37,500 nucleotides of DNA from Chara braunii (taxonomy: Eukaryota; Streptophyta; Charophyceae; Charales; Characeae), in contig BFEA01000552.1 of the NCBI GenBank assembly GCA_003427395.1, forward strand, positions 1 to 37,500, read 5' to 3'. The notes below the pieces were generated by a model. That model was not told where the DNA came from. It searched no databases and saw only the letters and a program-made list of their open reading frames with translations. Shown here one piece after another: positions 8,768 to 18,540 of this stretch (positions are counted from its first letter, which is position 1; the number at the start of each line of letters is the position of its first letter). Position numbers and translations under genes: made by a program.

Positions 8768-9106
8768 GAGGCTAGACTAGGAAAGAAACCGGAAGTTGGA
8801 AGCTCCTCCAACACTGCTCACATCCAAATGGTGGAGTCACCGGGAAGGCTGTCCATTAGGGAACCCCAAGTATCGAGCATCAAGTTCATAGACATACAAG
8901 CCGAGAAGGAGAGGCCCTGCCTAAGGCTGAGGACGCAGGTCGGGGCCGAGACATCCGAGAACCAAGCAAGCGTGACGGAAAAGACGGAAGTGAAAGGCGG
9001 CGACAATGACCAGCCTATGACCGATGCGAAAACGGTGGAGGAAAAGAAGGAGGAGCCCGCATCGCCAAATCGCCTAAGAAAAGAGGACCCAAAAAGTTCG
9101 AAATGA
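8768..9106 (+). CDS. gag-frame extension to the pol start (linker ORF)
   Basis: Directly after the gag TAG (8765-8767) the same frame stays open for 112 codons to TGA 9104-9106. It encodes a charged, lysine/glutamate-rich, disordered-looking segment containing RLSIREPQVSSIKFIDIQAE. The first ATG in it is at 8828. The stop overlaps the pol start as ATGA at 9103-9106. It could be a C-terminal domain of gag reached by UAG readthrough, a decayed end of gag, or a separate small cistron. No family is recognised. Confidence 0.5.
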   Translation, partial: EARLGKKPEVGSSSNTAHIQMVESPGRLSIREPQVSSIKFIDIQAEKERPCLRLRTQVGAETSENQASVTEKTEVKGGDNDQPMTDAKTVEEKKEEPASPNRLRKEDPKSSK

Positions 9107-11097
9107 AGTGCACTTTGGATGAGATAGACACAGTAGCACCTCTTAGGAGGACTCTGATGCATCCCATGCAGTGCACCCTTTTAGAATATCTAGCCGCGAG
9201 CAAAAGTGCCATGGAGGAACTCCTAAGCATTACTAGGAAGGTTAGAGTCCCGATCATTGGGGGACCCACGGTACCGGTGGAAGCCCAGGCCAAGGAAGGA
9301 GTGCAGACTTCCCGCATTACCCTGGAGGAACTACCGGCCAACTTCTTCTCGGGGGAAGAGACCAAGAAGTTCTATGTGCTAGGTAGCGGCCAGCTCCAGG
9401 CGGTAGTAAGTGGGAAAAAGATGAGGGCTCTAGTAGACAATGGGTCCAAGTCTACGGTATGTAGGGACTCCATCGCTCGAGAGTTGGGCTTGGAGATAGA
9501 TCGAGGGGTGGCGATGTCGATGGTGGTGTCAGACAACAAGCTGCAACCGGCAAAAGGAGTGTGTCATAGTCCCATGATTGAGGTAGCGGGTGTAGAGGTC
9601 ACGGTTCCGATCTTTTCGGTGAAAGAATGCTCTTCCAAATTGATCCTCGGAAGGACCTGGCTGAGCGCGGTACACGCAACCACAGTTGATTTGCCGGATG
9701 GAAGTCAAACTCTCTCGATCCAAAGTCCTGATGGAATCCGAGTGGTCCTAAAGACCGTAGACGCGCAAGATGAACGTAACCGGACCAGCCTTACTAAGCG
9801 CAAGGGGGCCCAGTCGAGGGAGCGTCGAGTCCGTCTAGAGGAAGTGCCCCTGACAGATAGGGGACCCAAGGGGGACCAATTAGAGATTGAGGACGTGGGG
9901 GATAGGATTGTGATTAACGGTATGGGGTACGAGAAGGAGGACGAGGAGGAGGAGTTCGGTGGGTTTCAGTTTGTCTTTTTTGGAGGGATCCCCCTAGCCG
10001 GTGGAGTTAAGAAGCACAAAACCGTGGCGGAGAAAGTAAAACCCGCCGCGGTCAGCCGGGATAGAACGGGGGAAGTTACGATGTCGGAAGAGGAGATAGC
10101 CGATATCATCAGGACGAGGAAAGAGACGGAGGGGCAAAGGATAACGGCCAATAGACTGGCCAAAATGGATATAGGAGATGGGAATCTCACGGAGGAAGAA
10201 AAAGAATTCATAGCAATGACCTTAAGAGGCTGCGATAAGGCTATAGCCTTTGACGACTCGGAGAGAGGGAGAATCGACCCAAGGTATGTTAAGCCTGCCC
10301 GGATCCACACGGTCCCGCACGTCCCTTGGAAGGATAGGCCTCAATGGAAATATGCTCAAAAGGAGAAAGAAGAGATAGTGGCCTTCATCAAGGAAAAGAT
10401 CAGGACATTCGTCGCGGAGCCTTGCGAGAGTGCCTACTCCAATGAGTGGTTCTTTTTAAGAAAGGGAGGTAGCAACAAACTAAGATGGATCCAGAACCTC
10501 CAGAGGACCAATGCAGTCACTGTAAGAGACGTAGGGTCTATACCTGAAGCCGACTTGCTAGCGGAAGGGTCAGCGGGTCGCTCAATATACTCTATTTGCG
10601 ATCTCTTCTCAGGGTACGACGAGATTCTCTTAGATTACCGGGACAGGCACATGACCGTCATGCATACACCCTTAGGGCTGGTTCAAATGATGGTGGTACC
10701 GATGGGTTGGACAAATGGGGTAGCCGTGTTCCAAAGGGCCATGATCGAGATCCTCAAGGAATTCATACCGAAGAAGGTGGAGGTCTTCCAGGATGATTTC
10801 CCAATAAAAGGGCCGGTCGAGCGGGATGAGACAGAGGTTTTCCCTGGGGTTAGAAAGTTTGTGGCCGACCAGATGAAAGATGTCAGGGACATCCTTGAGA
10901 AACCAGACGATGCCAACCTCACGGTAAGTGGGACTAAGAGTCGTCGGGGCGTATCCTCCATCAAGATATTAGGGTTCATTTGCGATAAGGAGGGGCGGAG
11001 GCCCGACCCCGAGAAATTAGTAAGGTTGATGACTTGGCCATCACCGCTAAAATCCGTAACAGAGGTCCGACAGTTTCTAGGGGTTGTGGGCTATTAG
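9103..11097 (+). pseudogene. pol: pol segment 1: aspartic protease and reverse transcriptase
   Basis: This open segment covers 664 residues from ATG 9103. A retropepsin-like domain has ALVDNGSKSTV, with the catalytic position reading D112-N-G instead of the usual D-S/T-G, and a later ILGRTWL block. The reverse transcriptase spans about residues 395-664: motif A ICDLFSGYDE (D500), motif B PMGWTNGVAVFQ, motif C VFQDDFP (D564, D565), then WPSPLKSVTEVRQFLGVVGY. It stops at TAG 11095-11097, where Ty3/gypsy proteins usually have tryptophan (GYWRIFI), so TGG to TAG is likely. It copies element RNA into DNA in virus-like particles. The catalytic aspartates are intact but the polyprotein is broken. 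Confidence 0.9.
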
Positions 11098-12341
11098 AGA
11101 ATCTTCATAAAAGCCTATGGGGGAAAAGTGGAACCCCTGAGAAGACTCCTCAGGAAATCGGAAGGATGTTTGGGGAGAAGAACAAACGGCGGCCATAGAA
11201 GCCTTGAAGGGGGAGTTTCGCGAAGGTGGAGAGGTCTTAGGAGTCCCGTTTTTCGAAGACGAAGAGAGTCGGTCGTTTATAGTATCCACGGACGCTGGAC
11301 CTCACTCAATGGGGGGCCTCCTGTCGCAAAAGGATGGGGAAGGGAGAGAGAGGCCGTTGTGATTCGAGAGCCGGACCTCGAACCCCGCAGAGAGAAATTA
11401 TAGCCAATTCAAGAAGGAAGTGTTGGGGGTACTGCACTGCCTAAAAGCCTTCCGTCACTACCTGTACGGACGACGATTTCTCCTAAGGGTGGACCCGACA
11501 GCAGTGGCCGCTGTCCTCCAAAAGGTTTTCTCGCTGACGGATCCGACCATCGCGCGCTGGATGATTCATATTAGGCGTTACGACTATAGGGTCGAGAGGA
11601 TATCGGGGACCAAGAACCAGGTCGCGGACGGGTTGTCCCAGCTTCCCATTCGTGAGGAAGACTTGCCTAGACTTAAGGAGGAAGAGGCGACGACAGCCAA
11701 AGGAGAGATGATGAAAGTCTCCGCTAATAGGGCGCAAGTGGCTGGAAGCAGTCGAGGGGAAGAAGAGGGTCCAAGGACTTTTCTCGCAAATCTCTACGAC
11801 GAGAAGTACCGAGACATAGGGTTGTACTTGGCCGGTAGGGAAACAAGGACTGAAAGAATCCAGCAAGAAGCACTGGGGTATTGCCTAAGGGGAGGCCACC
11901 TCTTCAAAAGGTCCACCAAGTTTGCTATACCCATGAGGGTGCTACGCGATTCGGAAGAGAGAAGGGCGGTTATAGAAGAGTTACACGATGGGGTTGTTGG
12001 AGGTCACAGGGGGGTAAAGGGTACTTTCGACAAGGTCCGTAGGCTTTATTGGTGGGACGGACAATACACAGAAGTAGAGAAGTACTGTTTGACGTGTGAG
12101 GCTTGCCAGAAGAGGGCGACGATCCGATACAAAGAACCCTTAGTTTCATCGCTTCCCATGATTCCGGGTGAGAAGGTCCACGTAGATTTGATAACCATGC
12201 CAAAAGGGGTCGGCGGACTACGGTATATAATCAACGCCCGGGATGACCTCACGGGATTCGTAGAAGCGAAGGCCATTAAAAAGAAGACGACGGAGGAGGT
12301 AAGTGAATTTCTCCTTGAATATATCGCACACTATGGGTGTG
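11098..12341 (+). pseudogene. pol: pol segment 2: RNase H and N-terminal half of integrase (frameshifted)
   Basis: After the TAG the same frame gives RIFIKAYGGKVEPLRRLL. A one-base shift at about 11,156-11,164 then moves the reading to the frame with VWGEEQTAAIEALKGEF. RNase H acidic residues are visible at STDAG (11291), FKKEVLG (11417) and RVDPTAV (11492). A TGA at 11360-11362 interrupts it before FESRTSNPAERNYSQF and fits a CGA decay. The domain closes with ISGTKNQVADGLSQLP. The integrase zinc-binding HHCC follows: histidines at 11984 and 12005, cysteines at 12095 and 12104. The first catalytic aspartate is in HVDLITMP (12185). A second frameshift near 12,330-12,345, in a GT-rich run, ends the segment. 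Confidence 0.85.
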
Positions 12342-13125
12342 TGGGAAGATGGTCATGGACAGGGGAGCAGAGTTCTTGAGTCAGAAGGTAAAAGGGTTGT
12401 TGGAGAAGGCAGGCATAGGGGCAGCCTATACGACCGCCTATCACCCCCAAAGCAATGCACCAATAGAAAGGGGCCACCAGACACTTGTGGACGCCCTGGC
12501 AAAGTGGTGCAAGAGTCGCGCGGAGCAATGACCTAAGTATTTACGATACGCAGTTTGGGCAGACAACATCACGGTCAAATCGAGTACTGGGTACCCTCCT
12601 TACACCCTTTGGTTCGACAGGCATTGTACCCTACCCATTGAGTTCCACATTGACACTTGGACAAGTGTCTCATGGAAAACCAACATGTCTAGGGGTGAGC
12701 TATTGGAAGCACGGATACAGCAGATAGCCGAGAACTTGGATGTCGGGGTAGCCACGGCCAGCGAGAACATCGAGAGAGAAAGGGTGAAAGGGAAAGATAG
12801 GTGGGACAAAAATTTGCGGGTCCGAAAGGCGCCGATAGGGATTAACGACCTAGTGCTGATGTACGATTCGTCGCTGGAAAAGACCTGGAGCCAAAAATTG
12901 GCGAACCGGTGGATGGGACCGTATAAGGTCCTAAAGAGGTTGGATGGGGGGGCTTATATGCTCGCTGAATTATACAGGAGTAGGCTACGGGACCCTATCG
13001 CAGGGGCTCGTCTCAAAATCTTCCGATCGAGAGGGACCCTTGGGGAAGAGCCGAAACAAAAAGGGAAGGAAGTGCTCGAAGCAGAACTGACCATCACTGG
13101 TGAAAAGGGGGAGACCTCCAGATAA
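12337..13125 (+). pseudogene. pol: pol segment 3: integrase core end and C-terminal domain
   Basis: This segment returns to the frame of segment 1. The second catalytic aspartate is in MVMDRGAEF (12358) and the glutamate in NAPIERGHQ (12466), with exactly 35 residues between them, so the triad is DD35E. TGA at 12529-12531 interrupts the frame and fits a tryptophan TGG. The frame continues with RYAVWADNITV, STGYPPYTLWF and a RWMGPYKVL (GPY/F) module of the integrase C-terminal domain, ending at TAA 13123-13125. No chromodomain is visible. Integrase would insert the DNA copy into the host genome. Confidence 0.88.
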
Positions 13126-13368
13126 GGCGCCTCGTCTCGCCCAACCAGGAAAGGGTATAAGGTTCGGAAGCCTTCGCTACCAAAGACCCCTAGGAAGAAG
13201 AAAAGGCCCAGAGAAGATGAAGGTGATGCCGATCGGTTAGGGAAGCGCCGGCTAAGGGAGAGGAGGAGTGCGTCAAGGAAAGCCTTGAAAATCAAACGGG
13301 AGAGAGAAGAGAGGAGATGGAAGAGAGAAAGACACGAGAAGAGGAAGAGGAGACGGAAACGGTCGTAG
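13126..13368 (+). CDS. Basic 80-residue tail in frame after pol
   Basis: After the pol TAA the same frame stays open for 80 codons to TAG 13366-13368. The product is extremely rich in lysine and arginine, with KTPRKKKRPRED and a run of RERR and KRKRRRKR clusters. It resembles a nuclear localisation signal or nucleic-acid-binding tail. It is probably the original integrase C-terminus cut off by a nonsense change to TAA. It has no ATG at its beginning, so it would need readthrough. Purine-rich DNA can also give basic frames by chance. Confidence 0.4.
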   Translation, partial: GASSRPTRKGYKVRKPSLPKTPRKKKRPREDEGDADRLGKRRLRERRSASRKALKIKREREERRWKRERHEKRKRRRKRS

Positions 13369-13404
13369 GATGATGCACCGTGAGTCTTAGTCCTAGGAAG
13401 GATG

Positions 13405-13560
13405 ATTGTATCATAGTTAGAGAGGGACGGATGTCGCGGAACCAACAGGAAGGGTGTACCATAGTTAAGGAAATGTGAGTCGGGAAGGGGCGGTATGTTG
13501 TAACACCGAAAGGGATTTTGTACCTTAGTTAGGAGAGGAGAGCGTAGTTAGGGAAAACGG
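13405..13560 (+). repeat. Four short repeats of a TAGTTAGG-type motif around the LTR start
   Basis: Versions of TGTA-C-(A/T)TAGTTA(A/G)GG occur near 13,408, 13,455, 13,519 and 13,541, two on each side of the proposed LTR start at 13,499. They may be regulatory sites or products of local duplication. Their presence on both sides makes the exact boundary less certain. Confidence 0.4.
13482..13490 (+). other. Candidate polypurine tract before the 3' LTR
   Basis: A GGGAAGGGG purine run lies 8 nt upstream of the proposed LTR start at 13,499. This is where plus-strand DNA synthesis would be primed. Other purine-rich runs occur nearby, so the choice depends on the LTR boundary. Confidence 0.4.
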
Positions 13561-15150
13561 GCGTCTAGGGTCGTGGGTAACCGGAGGAATCAGGGGAAAT
13601 GGGACGAGCTAAAATGAGGAAAGGGGAAATACATTGGGAAATGCTCGTCGGGGACGACGAGAATTGGGGTGTGGGCTGGTTGTCGGGCGGCTGCCTACCA
13701 GCCAAAGACTTTCCCTTTTGAAATCTATGAACTTTCAAACTTTTTTTTTTTTGCCTTTGCATGTTTTGGCGTATGCATGCGAGTGATTGAGAGGTCTGTG
13801 AATAATTTGGAGTCACTGGGTCTTCGTACTAACCCTTCGACAAGGTGGAAGGGCGGGACGAACTACGCTCACAAGCGGGCTGTGCGGATTCAAAAAGATG
13901 GGGATCCGCGACTCTAGAGCCAAAGATACGGACAACATCGATCGATTTTGGACCAGGTCGGGAAAAAGTCGGAACGAAGGGGATCTTAGGGGAGGCTGAA
14001 GGCGAGACACTACGGGCAGCCACGCAATGNCAAACGACGACCGTGGCGGGTCCCTCACAAATGAGCCCTCGGAGGTCCGCTATGGGCGGGTGCGAGTCGG
14101 CCAGGAGGAAACCAACCGTTCGAGGAAAGCGAGGGCCTGGCAGATGAGATCNGAAGGTCACAGGTACGTGAGGCCCTCTTCATGGTAAGAGGACTGGGCC
14201 GTATCANGTTGGTAGCTTCAACCACCAGAAAGAAGGGGGGGGTANGGGCTTTACAAATATCTCTTTGAGCCCCACTCTAGCTCCCGGAGTGAATAAAAGG
14301 CGGGAGGACAGACCAAGAAAAACAGCTAACGAGAGGGGGAGCGCTACTTATGACGAAAAAGACAGGTGTGCGGGCAGTGCAGGAAGGTGGGGCCTCGTCT
14401 GATCTACGAAGAAAAAGGGGGCGGTACACGTGATAGGAAGTCGGATGCAAAAGGAGGAAACGAGGAGTCGAAGCAGCCAAGGAGTGACTNGGGTAGACAN
14501 TTGGAGCAAGGGGGCAGCGCATGTTCTTTCTTGATAACTATCGGTACGGAGGAAATGTGAGTCGGAAGGAAGTCGCCCCAAGAAAGGATGTACTGGGGTC
14601 AAAAGCAAGGCCAGGTGCGGACGGTCGGTCGTTGGCAGACGAAGGGCTTGACGACTGACGTTGGGGGGGGGGATGGAGGAAAAAACTCGCGATCGAAAGG
14701 AGGAGGGGTGGGGGATATCGGAACTAACTAGGAGGGTGCTCGAAGCGGGAAGCTCAAACGTTTCGACCAAGAAAAGCGACGCGGAAAACGGTTGGAATCG
14801 GAGTAGCCTGCTCAGTTCTTGATAACCAGGACGCCGAGCGTGATCTCGCATGAGCTACGAATGAACCAGCGTCAGAAATAAGACCGAATTCATTCCCTAA
14901 GGTAACCAGTGATTGAGAATGCGGGCGGGAGACGGGCACGAAGCTGGTGAAAGAAAGCGGAAGGACTCGCGGCAAAGGGAGAGGAAAAGAGATGCTCGAT
15001 CGAGCGGGAACGGGGAAAATTTTGGGAAANTTTTGATACCGATTGGCGGGAAGGTGCTAATGTGGGGAAGGAGCGANAGGGAAAGAAGGAGAAGGAAGAG
15101 GATTGGGGAGGACAGAAGGGAGGAGGATCAAGGGAAGAGAGGGAAGGAGG

Positions 15151-15158
15151 TATAAATA
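15151..15158 (+). promoter_or_regulatory. TATA box of the LTR promoter
   Basis: TATAAATA sits within an otherwise GC/GA-rich segment of the LTR. Element transcription would start roughly 25-35 bases downstream, near 15,180, dividing U3 from R. Only the sequence match supports it. Confidence 0.45.
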
Positions 15159-15210
15159 AGGAGAAGGATTCAGAGAAAGGGGGGGGCGCACAAAGAGCAC
15201 GATCAGGCGC

Positions 15211-15400
15211 ACGAGAGATCCAGAGTACGCGCTGGCGAACAACGGGTTCGGACTGGACAGCGCTTCGCGTCCAAGAGAGAGTGAGAGAGAGAGAGAGAGA
15301 GACAAGAAAGAGCGATTACGAGCACGAGAGATCGGAAGTGCGCACCGGCGGACAACGGGTTCGGACCGGATAGCGCTTCTCGTCCAAGAGGGAGAGAGAG
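15211..15400 (+). repeat. Tandem duplication (period 113 bp) with GA microsatellite
   Basis: Two copies of a segment starting ACGAGAGATC (15,211 and 15,324) share GCG-CGG-GAACAACGGGTTCGGA and the following CGCTTC-CGTCCAAGAG. GA runs follow each copy up to about 15,455. The pair lies directly after the presumed transcription start of the LTR. Long open frames on the minus strand here are due to the GA repeats. Confidence 0.6.
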
Positions 15401-16570
15401 GGAGGGAGCGAGAGAAGAGAGAGAGAGAGACGAGAGAGAGAGAAAAGGGGGGGGGTCCGTGCTCGAGAGGGGGACGAGGAGAGCTCCGAGCTCGCATGCG
15501 CTTGCGTGAGAGGAAGGAGAGGTGAAGGAGGACCCCGAGCGCCTGTTCTCGAAGGAGAAGAAGCTAGAGGGAGGAGAAGAAGCGGGGCGTCGCAAAGGGG
15601 CTCGCGGCCACTGTTCGGTCGTGGTCTTGGCCACACCCAACGGCGGCTCGAAATACGAGAGCGCCCGCCCCGCTCTTCCAGTTCTGCTTCGTAACACTGG
15701 CCACGAGCTGCTGGGCGGCAGCTCGAGCTGAGGCTGCATGTTCCCGACTCCACGTTGTGATCGTCGGCTACGAGCTTCCGGCCATGTTCGACAGAACTTC
15801 GAGTCGAGACTGCGCGCTTCCCGGTTCAGCTCCGCGACTGTGATCTGGTATTCCGCGGCCATGGGCCGAGAGCTCCGCGTCGTGTAAGCTGTTATCGAAC
15901 CACTTAGCTCGAGACAGACATTGGGGGAAAAGGGGAAGGAGAGGGCGAACCGGCTCGTCCTCGGCTATTGTCTGCGCACCCCGCTGTTTTGGTCTGCACG
16001 CCAACGTCGACTCGCCTTGCGCCTGGCTTCTAGCTGCCTGCTTTGGGCCCAGGTACTGGCTTGTACCACTTCATCGTATACAGCGCGCGCCCCTTGGTTC
16101 GCGCCGTCATTCTGCTCGGTCCTCGGGGGTTCGGCCAGTAGCGAGACCTGCCTCGCCTCTCTTAGCAGCGGGGCACAGCGGGACGGAGAAAAAGAGAGAA
16201 GAGAGGGAGGGAGGAAAAGGAGAGAAAGAGAGGGACGGGAGGAGAGAGAGAGAAAGGGAGAGAGAGAGGAGGAAGGAGTGAAGAGGACGGGCGTCCGAGA
16301 GACGAGGCGTGAAGTCCGCGTTTTCGAAGGAGGATACGAAAGAAGGGAAGGGTGCGGGAACCGAGTTGTCCCGCGGGTTTGAGCAGTTTGTTTTCGATCG
16401 GGGCTGCAGCCGGCAATAGCGCGCTCGCACTTCCTTATTGATCACGACCTGCAGCGGGCGATGGGCGGCTGGCTTCTCTAGCATTCTGTCTTGGCTCGAG
16501 GTGCTCCTCTTCGACTGTCCTTACGAATCACGACGGGGCAATAGCGGACCCGGATCGCTCGACTGTCTTC

Positions 16571-16680
16571 GGTGACGAGCTATGGAAGTGTGTAGCGAGC
16601 TTGGTGCTCCGCTTTTGCGCGATTTCGTTCGGTTACGAGCTGCTAAAGGGATATAGCGAGCTTGGTGCTCCGCTTTTGTT
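16571..16680 (+). repeat. Two-copy repeat with conserved GAGCTTGGTGCTC hairpin
   Basis: Two adjacent units share TAGCGAGCTTGGTGCTCCGC followed by TTTTG, ending near 16,618 and 16,679. GAGC and GCTC within each unit can pair around a TTGGT loop. An upstream AGCT(G)CTA / TAGCGAGCT pairing is also possible in the second unit. This is part of the R-U5 region of the LTR. Confidence 0.5.
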
Positions 16681-16804
16681 CGCCTCTCTGTGATTACGGG
16701 TTTGGGCTATCCTCCGAAGGTCGCCACTGCCAGATCTCGATTCATCGTCTCGAGCTTTCGCGAGCTTCGTCGGTCCTCGGGGGTTCGCCCTTGACCGTTT
16801 TCTA

Positions 16805-17425
16805 GTTCAGGATCACGTGCTTAGTCTGTCGAAAGGTGGTTATCGTTTCATGATTATGTCGAATGGTTGTTTTCGTTTCATGGTTTCGTACTTGGTCTGT
16901 TCTCAGAAACCCGTCGAAAGGTTGTTCTCGTTTCATGGTTTCGTGCTTGGTCTGTTCTCAGAAGCCCGTCGAAAGGTTGTTCTCGTATCATGATTACGTG
17001 GGTGGTCTGATCTCGGAAGCAAGTCGCATGGCTGTTCTAGTTCATGGTGGAATGCTTAACGACGGTTTTCGTTTCATGGTTACGTGCTTGGAAGCCTGTC
17101 GAATGGCAGTCTTTAGTTCATGGTGGAATGCTTAGTTTGCTCTCCGAAGTCCGTCGAATGGCTGTATTCGTTTCATGGTTCCATGCTTGACCTGTTCTCA
17201 GAAACCCGCCGAATGGCTGTTTTTAGTCCGTGGTGGAATACTTAGGCTGCTCTTCGAGGTCGATCGATGGCTGTTTCAAATTCACAGGTGCATGCTTAGC
17301 CCATTCTCGAAAACTCGTCTATGGCTGGAACTGCCTCGTGCTCGCTTTTAAGCAGTAGTCGGGCTGTTCTCAGAACCCGTTAATGGCTGCCCCTAGCTCG
17401 TGAACCCGTCGAGGGCTTAGCCTGG
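16805..17425 (+). repeat. Degenerate ~55-bp tandem array in the LTR
   Basis: About ten diverged units follow the pattern (G)TCGAA-GG-TGTT, CGTTTCATGGTT, CGTGCTTGGTCTG, TTCTCAGAA-CCCG. The second and third units (about 16,858-16,968) are nearly identical; later units drift and change length. No coding potential is supported. It lies in the presumed transcribed leader of the element. Confidence 0.65.
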
Positions 17426-17903
17426 CCTCTGTATTCGTAAAATTTCGCCTTGAGTACCGAGTCCGTCCTCCGAGCCCATCGAAGGAGTCTTTGAGTTCGC
17501 GGGCCGTCCGTACTTCCCGGGGCCCCCAGCCTCGCGCGCCAGACCCAGGGTCCTTTGATGCGGGTACGCTGTGGACGGGTCAGATCCGGGGTTTGTCCCA
17601 GCTCCCTCGCAGGCCCACGCCTCGCCCCTATTCCCGGTCGGTCAAGATCGTAAGGAGCAATACTGGGGTTTCCTGCCCAGGGTCCCGAAACTAGGGGTGT
17701 CTGGTCCGAAAAGGGGAAAATAGAGAGGGGGTTCCCCAGAGCTCCGCGCGTCTGCCCAAAAATTTATCAGGGAGAAAAGTTGGAAGGGAGAAGTCTGACA
17801 CCGGTACCCCTCAGACAGCCCCGATGCAACCCTCTCTTCATCCTCACAAAGAGTCATCTCGTGCCCCTTGCCCCCCTTCTTGGACAGATCCCCTAACTCA
17901 ACA

Positions 17904-18540
17904 GAACCGCCCTGTATGAATGTACGAGATTTTTAAAGCGAATTTTTGATGCCTTAATTAGGACCTTCGAAATTCGCAGTTGATTCATACGACAAGAACC
18001 GAAATCACCAAGGCCTTATTACCGGTAAAAAACTAATGAACATCAACCTCAGAAGCCTATTGAAACCAAGAGAGGATCAATTGGTTTGGAACACCACAAA
18101 ATGACCGTGATACTGATCGATGTTAAGGAAAGTACAATAGGAAATTATTTTTGAATCGGGATTCAGAGATATAGGATTCGAGAGTAGTTAGGAAATCTCT
18201 TTCGATTTACCTGAGATGTCCAAAAACGGACTCATGATTGTAAAAGATCATAAATTTTAAAAGTCAGAAATTTTAATAGAGAATTTCATAGGAACTTTTC
18301 ACGATAGTGTTATTAGAAGGAATTGAGATCAATTTAGAAAACCAACGTAAAGGAATATTGGAACCCGTGAACTCAGAACTAATTTCAGGAATTTCGATAT
18401 ACTTGAGAATGTAACTCAGCAGACAAACAACAACAGGAACGTCATTAGACAAAATCATTAGTACTCAAAAGCAAAGTCAAACTAAGAATCTAAGTTCTTT
18501 CGCGAGAATTCATTCACAGAATCAGAACCAGAGCAATCAG
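17904..18540. other. AT-rich flank, nothing recognised
   Basis: Composition changes sharply from the GC-rich element to AT-rich DNA. There are no long frames, no repeats I can detect and no RNA gene. This is the likely insertion flank. Confidence 0.5.

Larger units (their letters stand above)
1..17903 (+). mobile_element. Giant decayed Ty3/gypsy LTR retrotransposon with an extra ORF array before gag
   Basis: All supported coding sequence here is on one strand in the order leader, small-ORF array, gag, protease, reverse transcriptase, RNase H, integrase, purine tract, long terminal repeat. RT-RNaseH before integrase is the Ty3/gypsy order. The GC-rich composition ends abruptly near 17,900, where AT-rich DNA begins, so the right end is placed at an ACA at 17,901-17,903. 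The left end is not seen: I found no copy of the 3' LTR end in the first few hundred bases. If both LTRs are about 4.4 kb, the full element would exceed 20 kb, in the size range of giant plant elements. The copy is inactive because pol is broken by frameshifts and stops. Element identity is secure; both boundaries are inferred. Confidence 0.85.
13499..17903 (+). mobile_element. Probable 3' LTR (about 4.4 kb) of the element
   Basis: The start TGTAACACC follows a purine tract, as in many Ty3/gypsy LTRs, and the proposed end is ACA at 17,901-17,903, just where AT-rich flanking DNA starts. Inside there is no supported gene. The order is a purine-rich U3-like part with eight of the window's nine N bases (14,030-15,077), a TATA box at 15,151, GA-rich and duplicated segments, then two degenerate tandem arrays and a G+C-rich end. 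The matching 5' LTR is not visible, so the length is provisional. Long frames on either strand in the GA-rich part are compositional. Confidence 0.5.

Noticed and set aside
15203-15862. 219-codon minus-strand frame with Ser-Leu repeats
   Set aside because: It comes from GA microsatellites in the LTR; similar frames are open in other phases.
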